Assembly (NCBI GenBank): GCA_945861385.1
Contig: CAMAUI010000003.1
Coordinates: 17,842 to 81,841 of the forward strand
Reading direction: 5' to 3'
Source of the DNA: Prosthecobacter debontii
GTDB lineage: Bacteria > Verrucomicrobiota > Verrucomicrobiia > Chthoniobacterales > Chthoniobacteraceae
DNA: 64,000 nt
In this document: piece by piece, positions 50,901-59,099 of the stretch
Numbering within the stretch: position 1 is the stretch's first letter
Layout of the letters: every line of letters starts with the position of its first letter
Notes under the pieces: generated by a model
What the model saw: only the letters and a program-made list of their open reading frames with translations
Database searches by the model: none
What the model was told of the DNA's origin: nothing
Made by a program: the position numbers and the translations under genes

Positions 50901-53540
50901 CGGATCGGGCTCCGGCTCCTTCGCCAGCAGAGGCACCGGCCCGCGCCGCGGCCTGGTGCGGCGCTCGGTGAGGTCCGGGCGCACGACCTGCGCGGGCTGC
51001 TTGAGACGGTGGATGTTCAGCACGCCAGTCGCCGCCTGCCCCTCGCCGTCATTGGTGAGCGTCGAGAGTGAAATTTCCACGGCCTTCGTCACCGTCTGCC
51101 ACTCATCCGCCGAGAGCGACGCCTTCAGCGCGGTGTAGCCGATGTTCACGCCGCGCTGCGCCGTGCGCGTCTCGCCGGTCGTGTCCGTGACATCCGCGTG
51201 GACGGTGAATGAAAATGTCGGCTCGTCCTTTTCCAAAACCGAGCGGTCGGGCTTCGCCACAAACTCCACGACAAAGCTCCCGTCGTCCTTCGTCACCGTC
51301 GTGCCATGCGCGATCTCCTGCGCGGCTTGCGCCGGCATGGGGCGCCACCAAAAGCAGCGGCCCCACCAATCCGGAAACCGCACCTGGCGCACGACGCGGT
51401 AGCGCACCTTCGCGCCACCGATCGCCGCACCCGTGTATGCCGTGGCCTTTCCACCGACAGCCACCTTTTCGCCGAGCTTGCCCGGGACCTTTGGCGGCTC
51501 GACGGCCACTTGGAATTTCGGCCGCTTGTATTCCTCCACGCTCACGCCCGCCGCCCCATGCGGCGCGCCCATCGTGCGAATCATCATCTGCCCCGCGAGC
51601 CGGTCGCGCGGCGCGGTGAAGCTGCCGTTGAACGAGCCGTAGTCGTTCGCCTTGTGCTCCGCCTTCGCGATCTCCTTCCCGTTCACGTCCGTGAAAATCA
51701 CGCCCACCGCCTGTCCGCCGAGCACCTTGTAACTGTCATTGTCGCGGTCGGCGGAGATGCAGATGCCCTTGTAGCGGATCGTCTGCCCTGGCCGGTAGAG
51801 CGAGCGGTCGGTGAAGAAGATCGTCTGCGCATGCGCGTCGCGTCCCCTGTTTTGGTGCCAGAGCTGAAACGGGTCACTCGTCGCGAGCCGCTGATTCTTG
51901 AACGACACCAGCGCCAGCACCATCCGGTTGGGTGCGGCCTCCGTCGAGAACAGCCCGTTCGCATCGGTCTTCACCTTCTGGCCGGCGCTGAACACACCGT
52001 TGTTCCCCGCGATCCAGAGCTGCACATCCGCGCCCTCGACGGGCTGGCCGGAATTCGCCTCGAGCACGAAGCCCTCCGCCTTCCCCGCGCCCTGCTCCGA
52101 GCGCATCACGATGGCGAGGTCGCTCACCCAGAAATCGGTGAAAGTGACCACGTTATTCTGGTCGCCGAAGTTCTTGTCGTGGCTCGCGATCAGAAGATAA
52201 AAGCCCGGCTTCAAATCCTTCGGCGCATCGAACTCCTCCACGCGCTCGCGGAAATCCGGCGTCGGCGGCAACTGCGCCGACCACACCTTCTCCGGCTTCG
52301 CCGCGAGCAGCGCACGGCGCTCGTGGTCTTCGAGCCATTGGAACTGCCCGTTCCGCTTCACCCGCTCCGTCCACTCCACGCTCACCACGCGGAAATGGAT
52401 CTCCGTGAGATTGCGGTAGCGCACCGAGATCTGCCCGAGCGGCGCATTCCACACGCGCTCGACGCCCACCTGCGACGACTTCGCCTCGATCTGCTGGATG
52501 AGATTGTGGCAGAGCCTGCCGCCGATGCTGTTGGCGAATGCCCCCGCGCCCTGCTTCGCGATCTTGTGCGCCTCCGCCGGCTCGTCCTCCCCCGCGAGCA
52601 CGCTGGCCCAATCATGCCGCGCCCATGCCGACAGCTCATGGTCGGCCCACTGCTCCACAAACCGTTTCAGCGCCGCCTTGTGCCGCGCGTTCTTCTCCTC
52701 GCCCACCGCGAAATTTTTCCCGAACCGAATCCGCTCGAGGTCGCAGTGCAGCAGCGCCGACTTGTCCGCAGCGCCCGCGTGAAAGCGCAGCAGCGCCTGG
52801 TAGAGATGCACCGCCTTCACAGTGTTCGACTCCCCCGCCGCGTCCCACTTTACAAAATCCTCCGTCGTCCCAAACACCGGCCCCTCGGCCGCCAGCTCGA
52901 ATTCATCCTGCGCCTTCGCCGCCGCCTGCTCGCCCGATGCGTAAAATGCCAGCGCCTCGTGCGCGAGGAAGTCGTAGAGCGTCGGACGCCACGCATCCGG
53001 CACCGTGCCTTTCTCCAGCAGGTCATTGTAGCTCGCGACGGGGATTTTCTTCAGCTCCGCGTCCGCCGCGAGCGCCTTGGTAAAATGCGCGTCAATCTCC
53101 GCAAACAGCCTCGGCAGATCCCACGTCGTGATGTCCTTGCCCGGCGCCGCCGCCGTCTGTGTCCGCTGCATGAAACGCCAGCGGTTCTGCTGGAAATACT
53201 GCCAGTACCACTCCGCAAGGATCGCCTCCATCACCGGCAGCATTTCCTTCGGCGCCTTCGCCATCTCCGCCTCCATGCGCGTGATCTTTTCCTCCGGCTT
53301 CCCGCCCTGCACCATCCCCTCGTAGCCGATGCGCGAAGCCACCGCCTTGATCGCCTCGGGCCAAGCCTTCTCCTTCACCGCCGCGTCAATGATCGGCGTG
53401 AGCTTCTCGATGGCCGTTTTTGGCAGGCCCTTGTTTGCCGCATCCTCGACCTCCTTCCACATCGCCTCACGCCCGCCCGCGGCGAGGAGAGTGAGCGGAA
53501 AAAGGAGGATGGCTGCCACGATGCTGGTTTTGATTTTCAT
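47514..53540 (-). CDS. Alpha-2-macroglobulin family protein
   Basis: The 2008-residue secreted protein has a signal peptide (MKIKTSIVAAILLFPLTLLAAGG) and an N-terminal helical region (residues about 25-350). It continues with macroglobulin domains such as FYLLIASHDKNFGDQNNVVTF and FFTDRSLYRPGQTIRYKG. A Gly/Met/Ala-rich bait-like segment lies near residues 1150-1230. The A2M domain follows with YLMEFPHECTEQTFNRLYAN, where CTEQ is the thioester motif. An alpha-toroid and receptor-binding-like end complete it. Bacterial A2Ms are thought to trap proteases in the periplasm. The usual partner, penicillin-binding protein 1C, is not adjacent. A fragment of a second copy lies at 45089. Confidence 0.9.
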   Translation of the reverse strand: MKIKTSIVAAILLFPLTLLAAGGREAMWKEVEDAANKGLPKTAIEKLTPIIDAAVKEKAWPEAIKAVASRIGYEGMVQGGKPEEKITRMEAEMAKAPKEMLPVMEAILAEWYWQYFQQNRWRFMQRTQTAAAPGKDITTWDLPRLFAEIDAHFTKALAADAELKKIPVASYNDLLEKGTVPDAWRPTLYDFLAHEALAFYASGEQAAAKAQDEFELAAEGPVFGTTEDFVKWDAAGESNTVKAVHLYQALLRFHAGAADKSALLHCDLERIRFGKNFAVGEEKNARHKAALKRFVEQWADHELSAWARHDWASVLAGEDEPAEAHKIAKQGAGAFANSIGGRLCHNLIQQIEAKSSQVGVERVWNAPLGQISVRYRNLTEIHFRVVSVEWTERVKRNGQFQWLEDHERRALLAAKPEKVWSAQLPPTPDFRERVEEFDAPKDLKPGFYLLIASHDKNFGDQNNVVTFTDFWVSDLAIVMRSEQGAGKAEGFVLEANSGQPVEGADVQLWIAGNNGVFSAGQKVKTDANGLFSTEAAPNRMVLALVSFKNQRLATSDPFQLWHQNRGRDAHAQTIFFTDRSLYRPGQTIRYKGICISADRDNDSYKVLGGQAVGVIFTDVNGKEIAKAEHKANDYGSFNGSFTAPRDRLAGQMMIRTMGAPHGAAGVSVEEYKRPKFQVAVEPPKVPGKLGEKVAVGGKATAYTGAAIGGAKVRYRVVRQVRFPDWWGRCFWWRPMPAQAAQEIAHGTTVTKDDGSFVVEFVAKPDRSVLEKDEPTFSFTVHADVTDTTGETRTAQRGVNIGYTALKASLSADEWQTVTKAVEISLSTLTNDGEGQAATGVLNIHRLKQPAQVVRPDLTERRTRPRRGPVPLLAKEPEPDPSNPTSWDLGEVAAESAFKTDGAGKAALSFKLEAGPYRAMLETKDRFGKKVTAQFQFNVLKLDNKPLAVRLPNLVAAPKWSLEPGAEFMAVWGTGYAQARAFIQVEHRGKMLQSFWTENGLPQQQAKQAVTEAMRGGFTLHVTMVRENRAYLTSRKIEVPWSNKELKVKWEHFTSKLEPAQKETWTAVVTGPDAKKAVAELVCALYDQSLDAFKPHNWQHAFTVFRQDFSRLSMHFHNVLKPLQHLHGQWPFDQKDGSFSYRRFPNAIAGHHFMGGPEMMMDGLGGGRGEGRMMAKGAAMPMASAAPGAPQMAAMQNGLREQAAFVADAEPAEGERKRASNAGRDKNGGDVGAPPPPPAIDLGTVSARKNLEETAFFFPQLIAREDGSVAMEFTMPEALTTWRFMGFAHDRDLRSGFIQDKVVTAKDIMVQPNPPRFLREGDVLEFTVKVSNQSATRQAGKVRLAFADARTGKPALADAAGDQAFDLPSHESRSFSWKLKVPDGAEPLSYKAVGSTAKLSDGEEGLLPVLSRRTLVTESLPLPVRGIQTKKFDFTRLIESGKSDTLKSQSLTVQMVSNPSWYAVMALPYLMEFPHECTEQTFNRLYANALARHIAASDPKIRAVFDQWKGTPALDSPLEKNQDIKAVMLDETPWVRQAQAESQARRNVGILFDNNRLNDETARLLRKLAEQQLGDGAWPWFPGGPACDYITLYITTGFGRLQHLGVKIDAAPAVRSLARLDGWIDRIYREILKHGHKDGNNLSPTIAFYLYGRSFFLADKPIGPAHREAVDYFLAQARKHWLALGDRQPQAHLAVALKRFGDKAAAQGIMKSLHERSVSNEEMGMFWRDVEHSWSWFRAPIESQAMMIEAFDEVMNDEKAVEDCKVWLLKQKQTQDWKTTKATADAIYALLLRGDNVLASDALVELTLGGEVIKPEKVEAGTGFYEQKFARGEVKPELGKITLKKTDKGVAWGSVHWQYLEDMAKVTAYEGTPLKVTKTLFTRQLTKKGPVLEAVKAPVKVGDELVVRIVVRVDRDMEYVHLKDHRGSGTEPVNVLSQFKFQDGLGYYETTRDTASHFFFEYLPKGNYVFEYTTRIVHRGRYQTGFANLQCMYAPEFGGHSESIWVEAE

Positions 53541-53889
53541 TGGGAGTCGGAGTTGATGTTGGTGCTGCTCGGTGCGGATCGCGCCCGGATGAAATCACGC
53601 TACCTCGCAAATTGAACTGCAATTCTTCGCGATCACATGCTTCGGCTGATCCGCGCGCATCCTCACGGAAACCATCACCCGGCGTGTCACAGCCCAGTGC
53701 GAGGTTTGTAAAATATATGTCAGCCCTTTGCCTTCCTTCCCGACCCACGGGCGGCACCGTCACCTTCCCCGTGGCGCCCCAGAGCGTGGCCGCCAGGCGC
53801 AGCACCGTGTGTGCTGCGTTCATCCGTTCACCAGACACCGGGCGTGATCAGAATCAGATCCAGCGACGGGAGCGGACGCGGCGTTTTTT

Positions 53890-54009
53890 GTGGCACAGTG
53901 CGTCCCGCCTGTGGGGCCAGCGGGCATCCTGCCCGCAGGGTCGGATGGGCCCATCAAAGACGCCGGGCGAGACGCCCGCTGGCCCCACAGGCGGGACGCA
54001 CTGTGCCAC
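53890..54009. repeat. 120-bp near-perfect hairpin element
   Basis: The arms 53890-53935 and 53964-54009 are 46 bp each and differ at only a few positions near the loop (GTGGCACAGTGCGTCCCGCC and its complement at the ends). The loop is 28 bp. Inside the arms, GCGGGCATCCTGCCCGC is itself palindromic, like the word in the element at 32581. The gap from 53541 to 54264 has no gene that I can support; the frames in the track are shadows. Confidence 0.9.
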
Positions 54010-54264
54010 GTTCCCATCACGGCTCCGCTGTGGACTCGATTTTAATCACGCCCCCCAGACACCAGACGCCGCCGCGCAGAATGAGGCATTGACAGGCCCG
54101 CGCTTTTCCCGGCAACTCCACCCCATGCAACCCCTCCTCTATCCGCCAGCGACTCCGCTCCCTCCCGAGCATTGCGCGCAGTCTTGGGCACCCGCTTGCC
54201 CGCAGGGAATGTCGCTTTTCCGAAGCCTCTCTTCTCAAGGCAAACCAACAACACAACAACACCA

Positions 54265-54354
54265 ATGAAAACACATGACCAATCCCAATCCATCGCCTGG
54301 CACGGCATAAGACCGTTGCGCCATACGCTTGCGCTTATCTTCGCAGTAGTCGTC
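54265..54354 (+). pseudogene. 5' fragment of the CHRD/TSP3 gene, cut by an IS3 element
   Basis: The ATG at 54265, after the A/C-rich leader AACACAACAACACCA, opens a frame of exactly 30 codons (MKTHDQSQSIAWHGIRPLRH..LALIFAVVV) before the IS3 left end. The hydrophobic end is the first half of a signal peptide. If the element and one copy of the 3-bp duplication GTC are removed, the frame joins directly to SLLSTPFARA at 55604, completing the signal peptide. Confidence 0.85.
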
Positions 54355-54387
54355 TGAGATGCAACGGATTTCTGGACCAGCATTTGT

Positions 54388-55242
54388 TTAGTGGTTGGAG
54401 TTGAAGTTGGCCTCGAAAGCAGCGGGGGTCTTGTAGCCGAGGGAGGAGTGTTTGCGGTGGGTGTTGTAGTAGGATTCGATGTAGGCGAAGATTTCGATGT
54501 TGGCATCGGCGTGGGCGATGAAGGTGCCGTCCGCGAGCATCTCGGTCTTGAGGGTGCCCATGAAGGACTCGGTCCAGGCGTTATGATAGGGATTGGCGCG
54601 GGCGGACATGCTTTGGCGCATCCCGGCCGCGCGCAGGAGTTCCCGGAAGGTGCCGCTGCCGTACTGGCTGCCACGGTCACTGTGGAAGATGAGGCCGGGA
54701 AGCGTGCGGCGGGATCCCAAGGCTTGCTTGAGGGCGTTGATGACCAGGTCGGCGCGCAGATGGCCAGCCAGGGACCAACCGACGATTTTGCGCGAGCAGA
54801 GGTCGATGACCACGGCCAGATAGAGCCATCCGGCGGAGGTGGGGATGAAGGTGATGTCTCCGGCCCAGACCTGGTCGGGCCTGGCCGGCAGGGGTTGGTC
54901 GAGGAGCAGGTTCGGGGAGGGTTTGTCGGCGCGACCGTCGCTGGTTTTTGGCACGTAGGTTTTGGGCTGGATGGCTCGCAGGCCGCGCTGGCGCATGATC
55001 CTGCGGATGCGATCGGGCGCGCAGACCTCGCCCGCGTCGGAGAGTTCCTCGCCGATTCGCCGGTAGCCATAGCGGCGGCGATGGCGTTTGAAGATGGCTT
55101 CGATCAGGCCGCCGATCCTGTGGTTCTCGGACTGGGTGGGCGTGGGCGAGGCGGCGTGGTAGAAGCTGCTGCGAGGCACTTGAAGGCTGGCGCAGATTGG
55201 ACGGATGCCATGGCCGGTGGCCTGGTGGATGTCTTCGATCAT
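54388..55242 (-). CDS. IS3-family transposase OrfB
   Basis: The 284-residue protein has the HTH_21 part (RRYGYRRIGEELSDAG) and the rve integrase core. The DDE triad is visible as AGDITFIPTSAGWLYLAVVIDL (first Asp), IFHSDRGSQYGSGTF (second Asp), and AWTESFMGTLKTEML (Glu). The end YNTHRKHSSLGYKTPAAFE is typical. Its ATG would overlap the OrfA stop by four bases if the OrfA frame were intact. The catalytic part looks complete. Confidence 0.92.
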   Translation of the reverse strand: MIEDIHQATGHGIRPICASLQVPRSSFYHAASPTPTQSENHRIGGLIEAIFKRHRRRYGYRRIGEELSDAGEVCAPDRIRRIMRQRGLRAIQPKTYVPKTSDGRADKPSPNLLLDQPLPARPDQVWAGDITFIPTSAGWLYLAVVIDLCSRKIVGWSLAGHLRADLVINALKQALGSRRTLPGLIFHSDRGSQYGSGTFRELLRAAGMRQSMSARANPYHNAWTESFMGTLKTEMLADGTFIAHADANIEIFAYIESYYNTHRKHSSLGYKTPAAFEANFNSNH

Positions 55243-55552
55243 TTGGCGGAGTTGGCGGGGAGTCTGGTGCCCAGGATAACGGCGGCCTTTTTAAAATGTC
55301 ATTCTCCTGGCGCAGGAGGGTGTTTTCGCGGCGCAGGGCGCGCAGCTCGTCCGCTTCGGAGCGCCCGCCTGCGGCTGGCGCTCCTGCGCTGCCGAGCTGC
55401 GCGCCCTGCGAGCTGCGCCTCCAGCTGTAGAGCAGGTCGCTGCTGATGCAGAGTTCTTCGGCGACTTGGGAGACGGGTTTGCCGGTGCCCAGCAGTTCGA
55501 CGGCCTGTGCTTTGAACTCGGGGGTGTATCGCTTGCGTTGGACTAGGTTCAT
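55239..55552 (-). pseudogene. IS3-family OrfA, frameshifted in a poly-A run
   Basis: From the ATG at 55552 the frame encodes the HTH protein start (MNLVQRKRYTPEFKAQAVEL, VSQVAEELCISSDLLYSWRR) and the leucine zipper up to RRENTLLRQENDILK. At 55288-55292 there are five A residues on the coding strand. With six, the frame would read KKAAVILG and end at a TGA overlapping the OrfB start, the normal IS3 layout. With five, it runs on into OrfB antisense-like sequence. This is a one-base deletion, a sequencing error, or a modified programmed frameshift site. Confidence 0.75.
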
Positions 55553-55600
55553 GGATTTTCGATTCTGGAGGTTCTTGGTCCAGAAATCTAGAGCACCTCA

Positions 55601-57217
55601 GTCAGCCTCCTTTCAACTCCTTTCGCACGGGCTGGAGTAGCGCCAGTATCTCAATATGAGGCTGTACTGAACGGTGCCAGCGAGGTGCCGCCAAATGCCT
55701 CGCCAGCCACGGGAACATTGACTCTGACCGTGGACTTTGGCACGGGAACCGTCGCCTACTCCGGCAGCTTTGCGGGGCTCGTCGGACCATCCACAGTAGC
55801 GCACATCCACGGCCCTGCGCCACTTGGGATGAATGCAGGTGTCATCCTGCCGCTAAATGTGGTTCCCGGTAGTCCCCCCACAGGCGGCACCTTCAATGGC
55901 GGCGGTACGCTGACCGCCCCGCAGGTTAATGACCTTGTGAACGGCTTGCTCTACGTCAACGTGCATTCCGCGGCGTTGCCTGGCGGGGAAATCCGGGGCC
56001 AACTGACGCCAGTCGCTCCTCCTCCATTGGATAGCGATATGGACGGCATCCCTGACGCAAGCGACAATGCCCCGTTCATCCCCAACCCCGACCAGACGGA
56101 CACCGATGGCGACGGCATCGGCGATGTGGCCGACCCGACCCCTTTTGGCCCTGACTCTGACAACGACGGCACCCCCGACATGTTCGACCCGTTTCCATTT
56201 GATCCGTTTAATGGTGATGCCGACCTCGACGGCGTCCCGGACGTGGTGGACAATGCGCCGTTCGTCTTCAACCCCGGCCAGGAAGACTTCGATGGCGACG
56301 GCATCGGCGATGTGGCCGACCCGACTCCTTTTGGCCCTGACTCCGACGGCGATGGCACCCCCGACATGTTCGACCTGTTTCCTCTTGATCCGACTAATGG
56401 TGATGCCGACCTCGACGGCATCCCGGACGCCAGCGACAACGCCCCGTTCATCGCCAACCCCGACCAGGCGGACACCGATGGCGACGGCATCGGCGATGTG
56501 GCCGACCCGACTCCTTTTGGAGATGCCACCGTACTCTTCATCAAGGGTGGTGCGGTGCCCGGCGTACTCCCTGCGGCGACATTCACCGGCTTCGGCGTGC
56601 CGGCCATCAATTCGGCGGGCAAGGTCGCTTTCCTCGGCAAATGGAGCGGCGGCTCGGGCATCTTCGCAGACGGAGTGCTTGTGGCAAAGGCGGGCCAGGT
56701 GCTCTCGGGCACGACGGCGATCAAGTCCGTGAAAGACCCGGTCATTGACGACGACGGCCATGTGTCCTTCCCCGCAACGCTCATGGGCGCGGGCATCACC
56801 TCGGCCAATGACTCGGCACTCATCAGCAACGCCCCCGGTGGCACGCTGGCGATCGTGGCTCAGGAGGGCACAACAGCCCCGGATTCCGGCGGCGCAGTGT
56901 GGAAGAGCTTCCAATCGCTTGCCGCCCCCGGCGGCGGCGGCGGAGTGCTCATCCTCGGCACCTTGGTGCAAGCCGGCACCATCACCGCGCTGAATGACAC
57001 CGGCGTATGGTCCGCCGACGCATCGGGAACCCTGCACCTCGTGCTCCAGGAAGGCACGACGGTGATCGGGGGGAAGACGGTGAAGAGCTTCAAGGCGCTC
57101 AAGAGCGTGAGCGGCACGCCCGGCCAGACGCATGCCTTCAACGGCAGCGGAGAACTGGTGGCACACGTGACCTTCGACACCGGCGAGCAGGCCGTGGCAC
57201 ACATACCCCTCCCGTAA
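55601..57217 (+). pseudogene. 3' part of a secreted CHRD/thrombospondin-3 gene, cut by IS3
   Basis: Downstream of the IS the frame continues SLLSTPFARAGVAPVSQYEA, then a CHRD domain (VLNGASEVPPNASPATGTL, VAHIHGPAPLGMNAGVIL). Next come three pairs of thrombospondin type 3 calcium-binding repeats (DTDGDGIGDVADPTPFGPDS), and a beta-propeller-like C-terminus (VAFLGKWSGGSGIFADGVLV). Without the element the product would be about 570 residues and exported. CHRD modules occur in secreted bacterial proteins of unknown role. A start inside the IS end could still give a protein, but it would lack the signal peptide. Confidence 0.85.
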
Positions 57218-57237
57218 ACAGAGCCCGCAAAATCAGC

Positions 57238-57274
57238 AACGCCCCGCCTGGCGCAAGCCCGGCGGGGCGTTTTG
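57238..57274 (+). terminator. Rho-independent terminator of the CHRD/TSP3 gene
   Basis: AACGCCCCGCC pairs with GGCGGGGCGTT over 11 bp, followed by TTGC. It lies 20 bp after the stop codon. Confidence 0.8.
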
Positions 57275-57312
57275 CTATCGGGCTGTCAGGCATGTGGCTT
57301 TCCGACCGGCGT

Positions 57313-57798
57313 TCAGATTTCATCCCCGCGCCGCGCCTGCTCCGCCACCCCGCCCGGCGGCGCCTTGGCCACGGGGAAGGCCCAGTAGTGATAGACGAGA
57401 AATTTCAACGGGCCGAAGCAGAGCTGGAGCACCACGACATCGAGATCGAGGGGAGAGGATTGCAGTTTGAGCACGTTGAAATGTTTGAACGCCGTCAGCA
57501 GGCCCGCGGCGATCAGCCCGAGCACGATGACCGCCGTGAGGTAGCGCGCAAAGGCGTCGCGTTTGCGGGAGTCGGTGCGGAAATTGACGAAATAATTCCA
57601 GCAAAAGAAGAACGTCGTGCTCACACCAATGCTGCACGCGGATTTCGCCCACACGGGCATTTCCGTGTGCGCGCTGAGGTATTTGAATGGCGTGGCGATG
57701 AGGAGGTAATTCACCCCGGCGCCGACCATGAACCAAAGCAGCCGCATCCGCGCCGTCTGGCGCGGCCTGCTGGTTTCACGGGTGATTTTTCCATCCAT
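57313..57798 (-). CDS. GtrA family membrane protein
   Basis: The ATG at 57798 (MDGKITRETSRPRQTARMRLL) gives 161 residues; 57810 is an alternative. Four membrane helices are visible: LLWFMVGAGVNYLLIATPF, SIGVSTTFFFCWNYFVNF, YLTAVIVLGLIAAGLLTAF and the last around LCFGPLKFLVYHYWAF. The NYFVNFR and FLVYHYWAF segments are typical of GtrA/DPMS proteins, thought to flip or assist polyprenyl-linked sugars across the membrane. It is divergent from the ketosynthase pair. Confidence 0.82.
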   Translation of the reverse strand: MDGKITRETSRPRQTARMRLLWFMVGAGVNYLLIATPFKYLSAHTEMPVWAKSACSIGVSTTFFFCWNYFVNFRTDSRKRDAFARYLTAVIVLGLIAAGLLTAFKHFNVLKLQSSPLDLDVVVLQLCFGPLKFLVYHYWAFPVAKAPPGGVAEQARRGDEI

Positions 57799-57890
57799 CG
57801 CGGCGGGCATAGGGCATCGCGCGGCGCTTGCCAACTGCGCGGCGTTGCACTGCACACGCCCGCCCGCGTAACGTCGCCTCCCAATTTCAA

Positions 57891-59099
57891 GTGCCTCGAT
57901 TGCCAGCCAGATCCAACCACCGCCGCGTCGCCATCACCGCAATCGGGATCGTCAGCCCACTCGGGCGCGGCGCGGCCGCGAATGCCGCCGCGCTGCGCGA
58001 GGGGCGCGACTGCGTGACGCCGGTGACGGCGTTTGACACCGCCAAGTGCCGCTCGAAAACCGCCGGGCAGGTCGCCCCGATGCCTCTGCCGGACGTTGCG
58101 CGCGCAGGCCGGTTGCATCGCGCGAGCCACATGATGATCCACGCCGTGCGCGAGGCGCTCGCGGGCGACACGGCATTCAAGCCCGAATGCATGGTGGTCG
58201 GCACGACGAGCGGCGGGATGTCTTTCGGTGAAAGCTACTATCGCTCGCAGGTCGAGCATCGCCGCGACCGCGACCGCGCGCGCTTGGTGGCGAATTATCC
58301 GCCGCAGAAACCGCTGCTCGATGCGATGAGCGCGGCGGGTTTCCGCGCTCCACTGCAAATCATCGCGAATGCCTGCGCATCCGGCACGAACGCAATCGGG
58401 CACGCATTCCGGCTCGTGCGGGCCGGCCAGTGCAGCCGCGCGCTATGCGGTGGCTACGACGCGATCTGCGAGATGGTGTACGCGGGGTTCGATTCATTGC
58501 AGGCCTCGACGACGGAAAAGGTGCGGCCTTTCGACAGGGCGCGCACCGGGCTGGTCCTGGGCGAGGGGGCGGCGGTGCTCGCGCTGGAGGAATGGGAATC
58601 AGCCCGCGCGCGCGGCGCCACGATCCTCGCGGAGATCAGCGGCTACGGGATTTCGACGGACAACCATCACCTCACCCAGCCAAACCCGAACGGCATTGGC
58701 CCCGAGCTGGCAATGCAGCGCGCGCTCGATGACGCGGCGCTCGAGCCCGGCCGCGTGGACTACATCAACGCGCATGGAACCGCGACGCCGTTCAACGACG
58801 CGAGCGAGGGGCTGGCCATTGCAAAGCTGTTCGGCCCCGGCGTGCCGGTGAGTTCCACGAAATCCATGATGGGGCATTCGCTCGGCGCCGCGGGGGCTGT
58901 GGAGGCGGTGTTCTGCGTGCTCGCAATCCGCGGCGGGTTCCTGCCGCCGAACATCAATTTCCGCGAGCGTGATCCCGCGTGGGATTTGAACATCGTCGCC
59001 AACACGAGCCGGGATGCGCGCGTGGGGTGCGCGGTGTCGAACTCGTTCGGGTTCGGCGGCACGAATGCCAGCGTGGTGATCGAGGAGGCTCGGGCGTGA
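57891..59099 (+). CDS. Beta-ketoacyl-ACP synthase, KAS II-like
   Basis: The GTG at 57891 (VPRLPARSNHRRVAIT) gives 402 residues; the track start at 57828 adds unrelated sequence. The enzyme elongates acyl chains on ACP. The catalytic Cys is in IIANACASGTNAIG near residue 165, the two His are in YINAHGTATPFND and KSMMGHSLGAAGA, and the C-terminal SNSFGFGGTNASVV is standard. It overlaps the next gene by four bases (GTGA), which encodes a cysteine-less homologue. Such pairs occur in polyketide, aryl polyene and unusual fatty acid pathways. Confidence 0.9.
   Translation: MPRLPARSNHRRVAITAIGIVSPLGRGAAANAAALREGRDCVTPVTAFDTAKCRSKTAGQVAPMPLPDVARAGRLHRASHMMIHAVREALAGDTAFKPECMVVGTTSGGMSFGESYYRSQVEHRRDRDRARLVANYPPQKPLLDAMSAAGFRAPLQIIANACASGTNAIGHAFRLVRAGQCSRALCGGYDAICEMVYAGFDSLQASTTEKVRPFDRARTGLVLGEGAAVLALEEWESARARGATILAEISGYGISTDNHHLTQPNPNGIGPELAMQRALDDAALEPGRVDYINAHGTATPFNDASEGLAIAKLFGPGVPVSSTKSMMGHSLGAAGAVEAVFCVLAIRGGFLPPNINFRERDPAWDLNIVANTSRDARVGCAVSNSFGFGGTNASVVIEEARA

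Larger units (their letters stand above)
54355..55600 (-). mobile_element. IS3-family insertion sequence
   Basis: The element spans 1246 bp. Its ends are imperfect 24-bp inverted repeats, TGAGATGC..GATTTCTGGACC at the left and TGAGGTGC..GATTTCTGGACC at the right (read inward). Both flanks carry GTC (54352-54354 and 55601-55603), a 3-bp target duplication usual for IS3. The transposase genes are on the minus strand, opposite to the interrupted gene. A homopolymer in orfA appears one base short. Confidence 0.92.

Noticed and set aside
51306-53615. A 769-codon plus-strand ORF across the A2M gene.
   Set aside because: It is a shadow frame (Arg/His/Leu-rich, no motifs) antisense to a well-recognised secreted protein.
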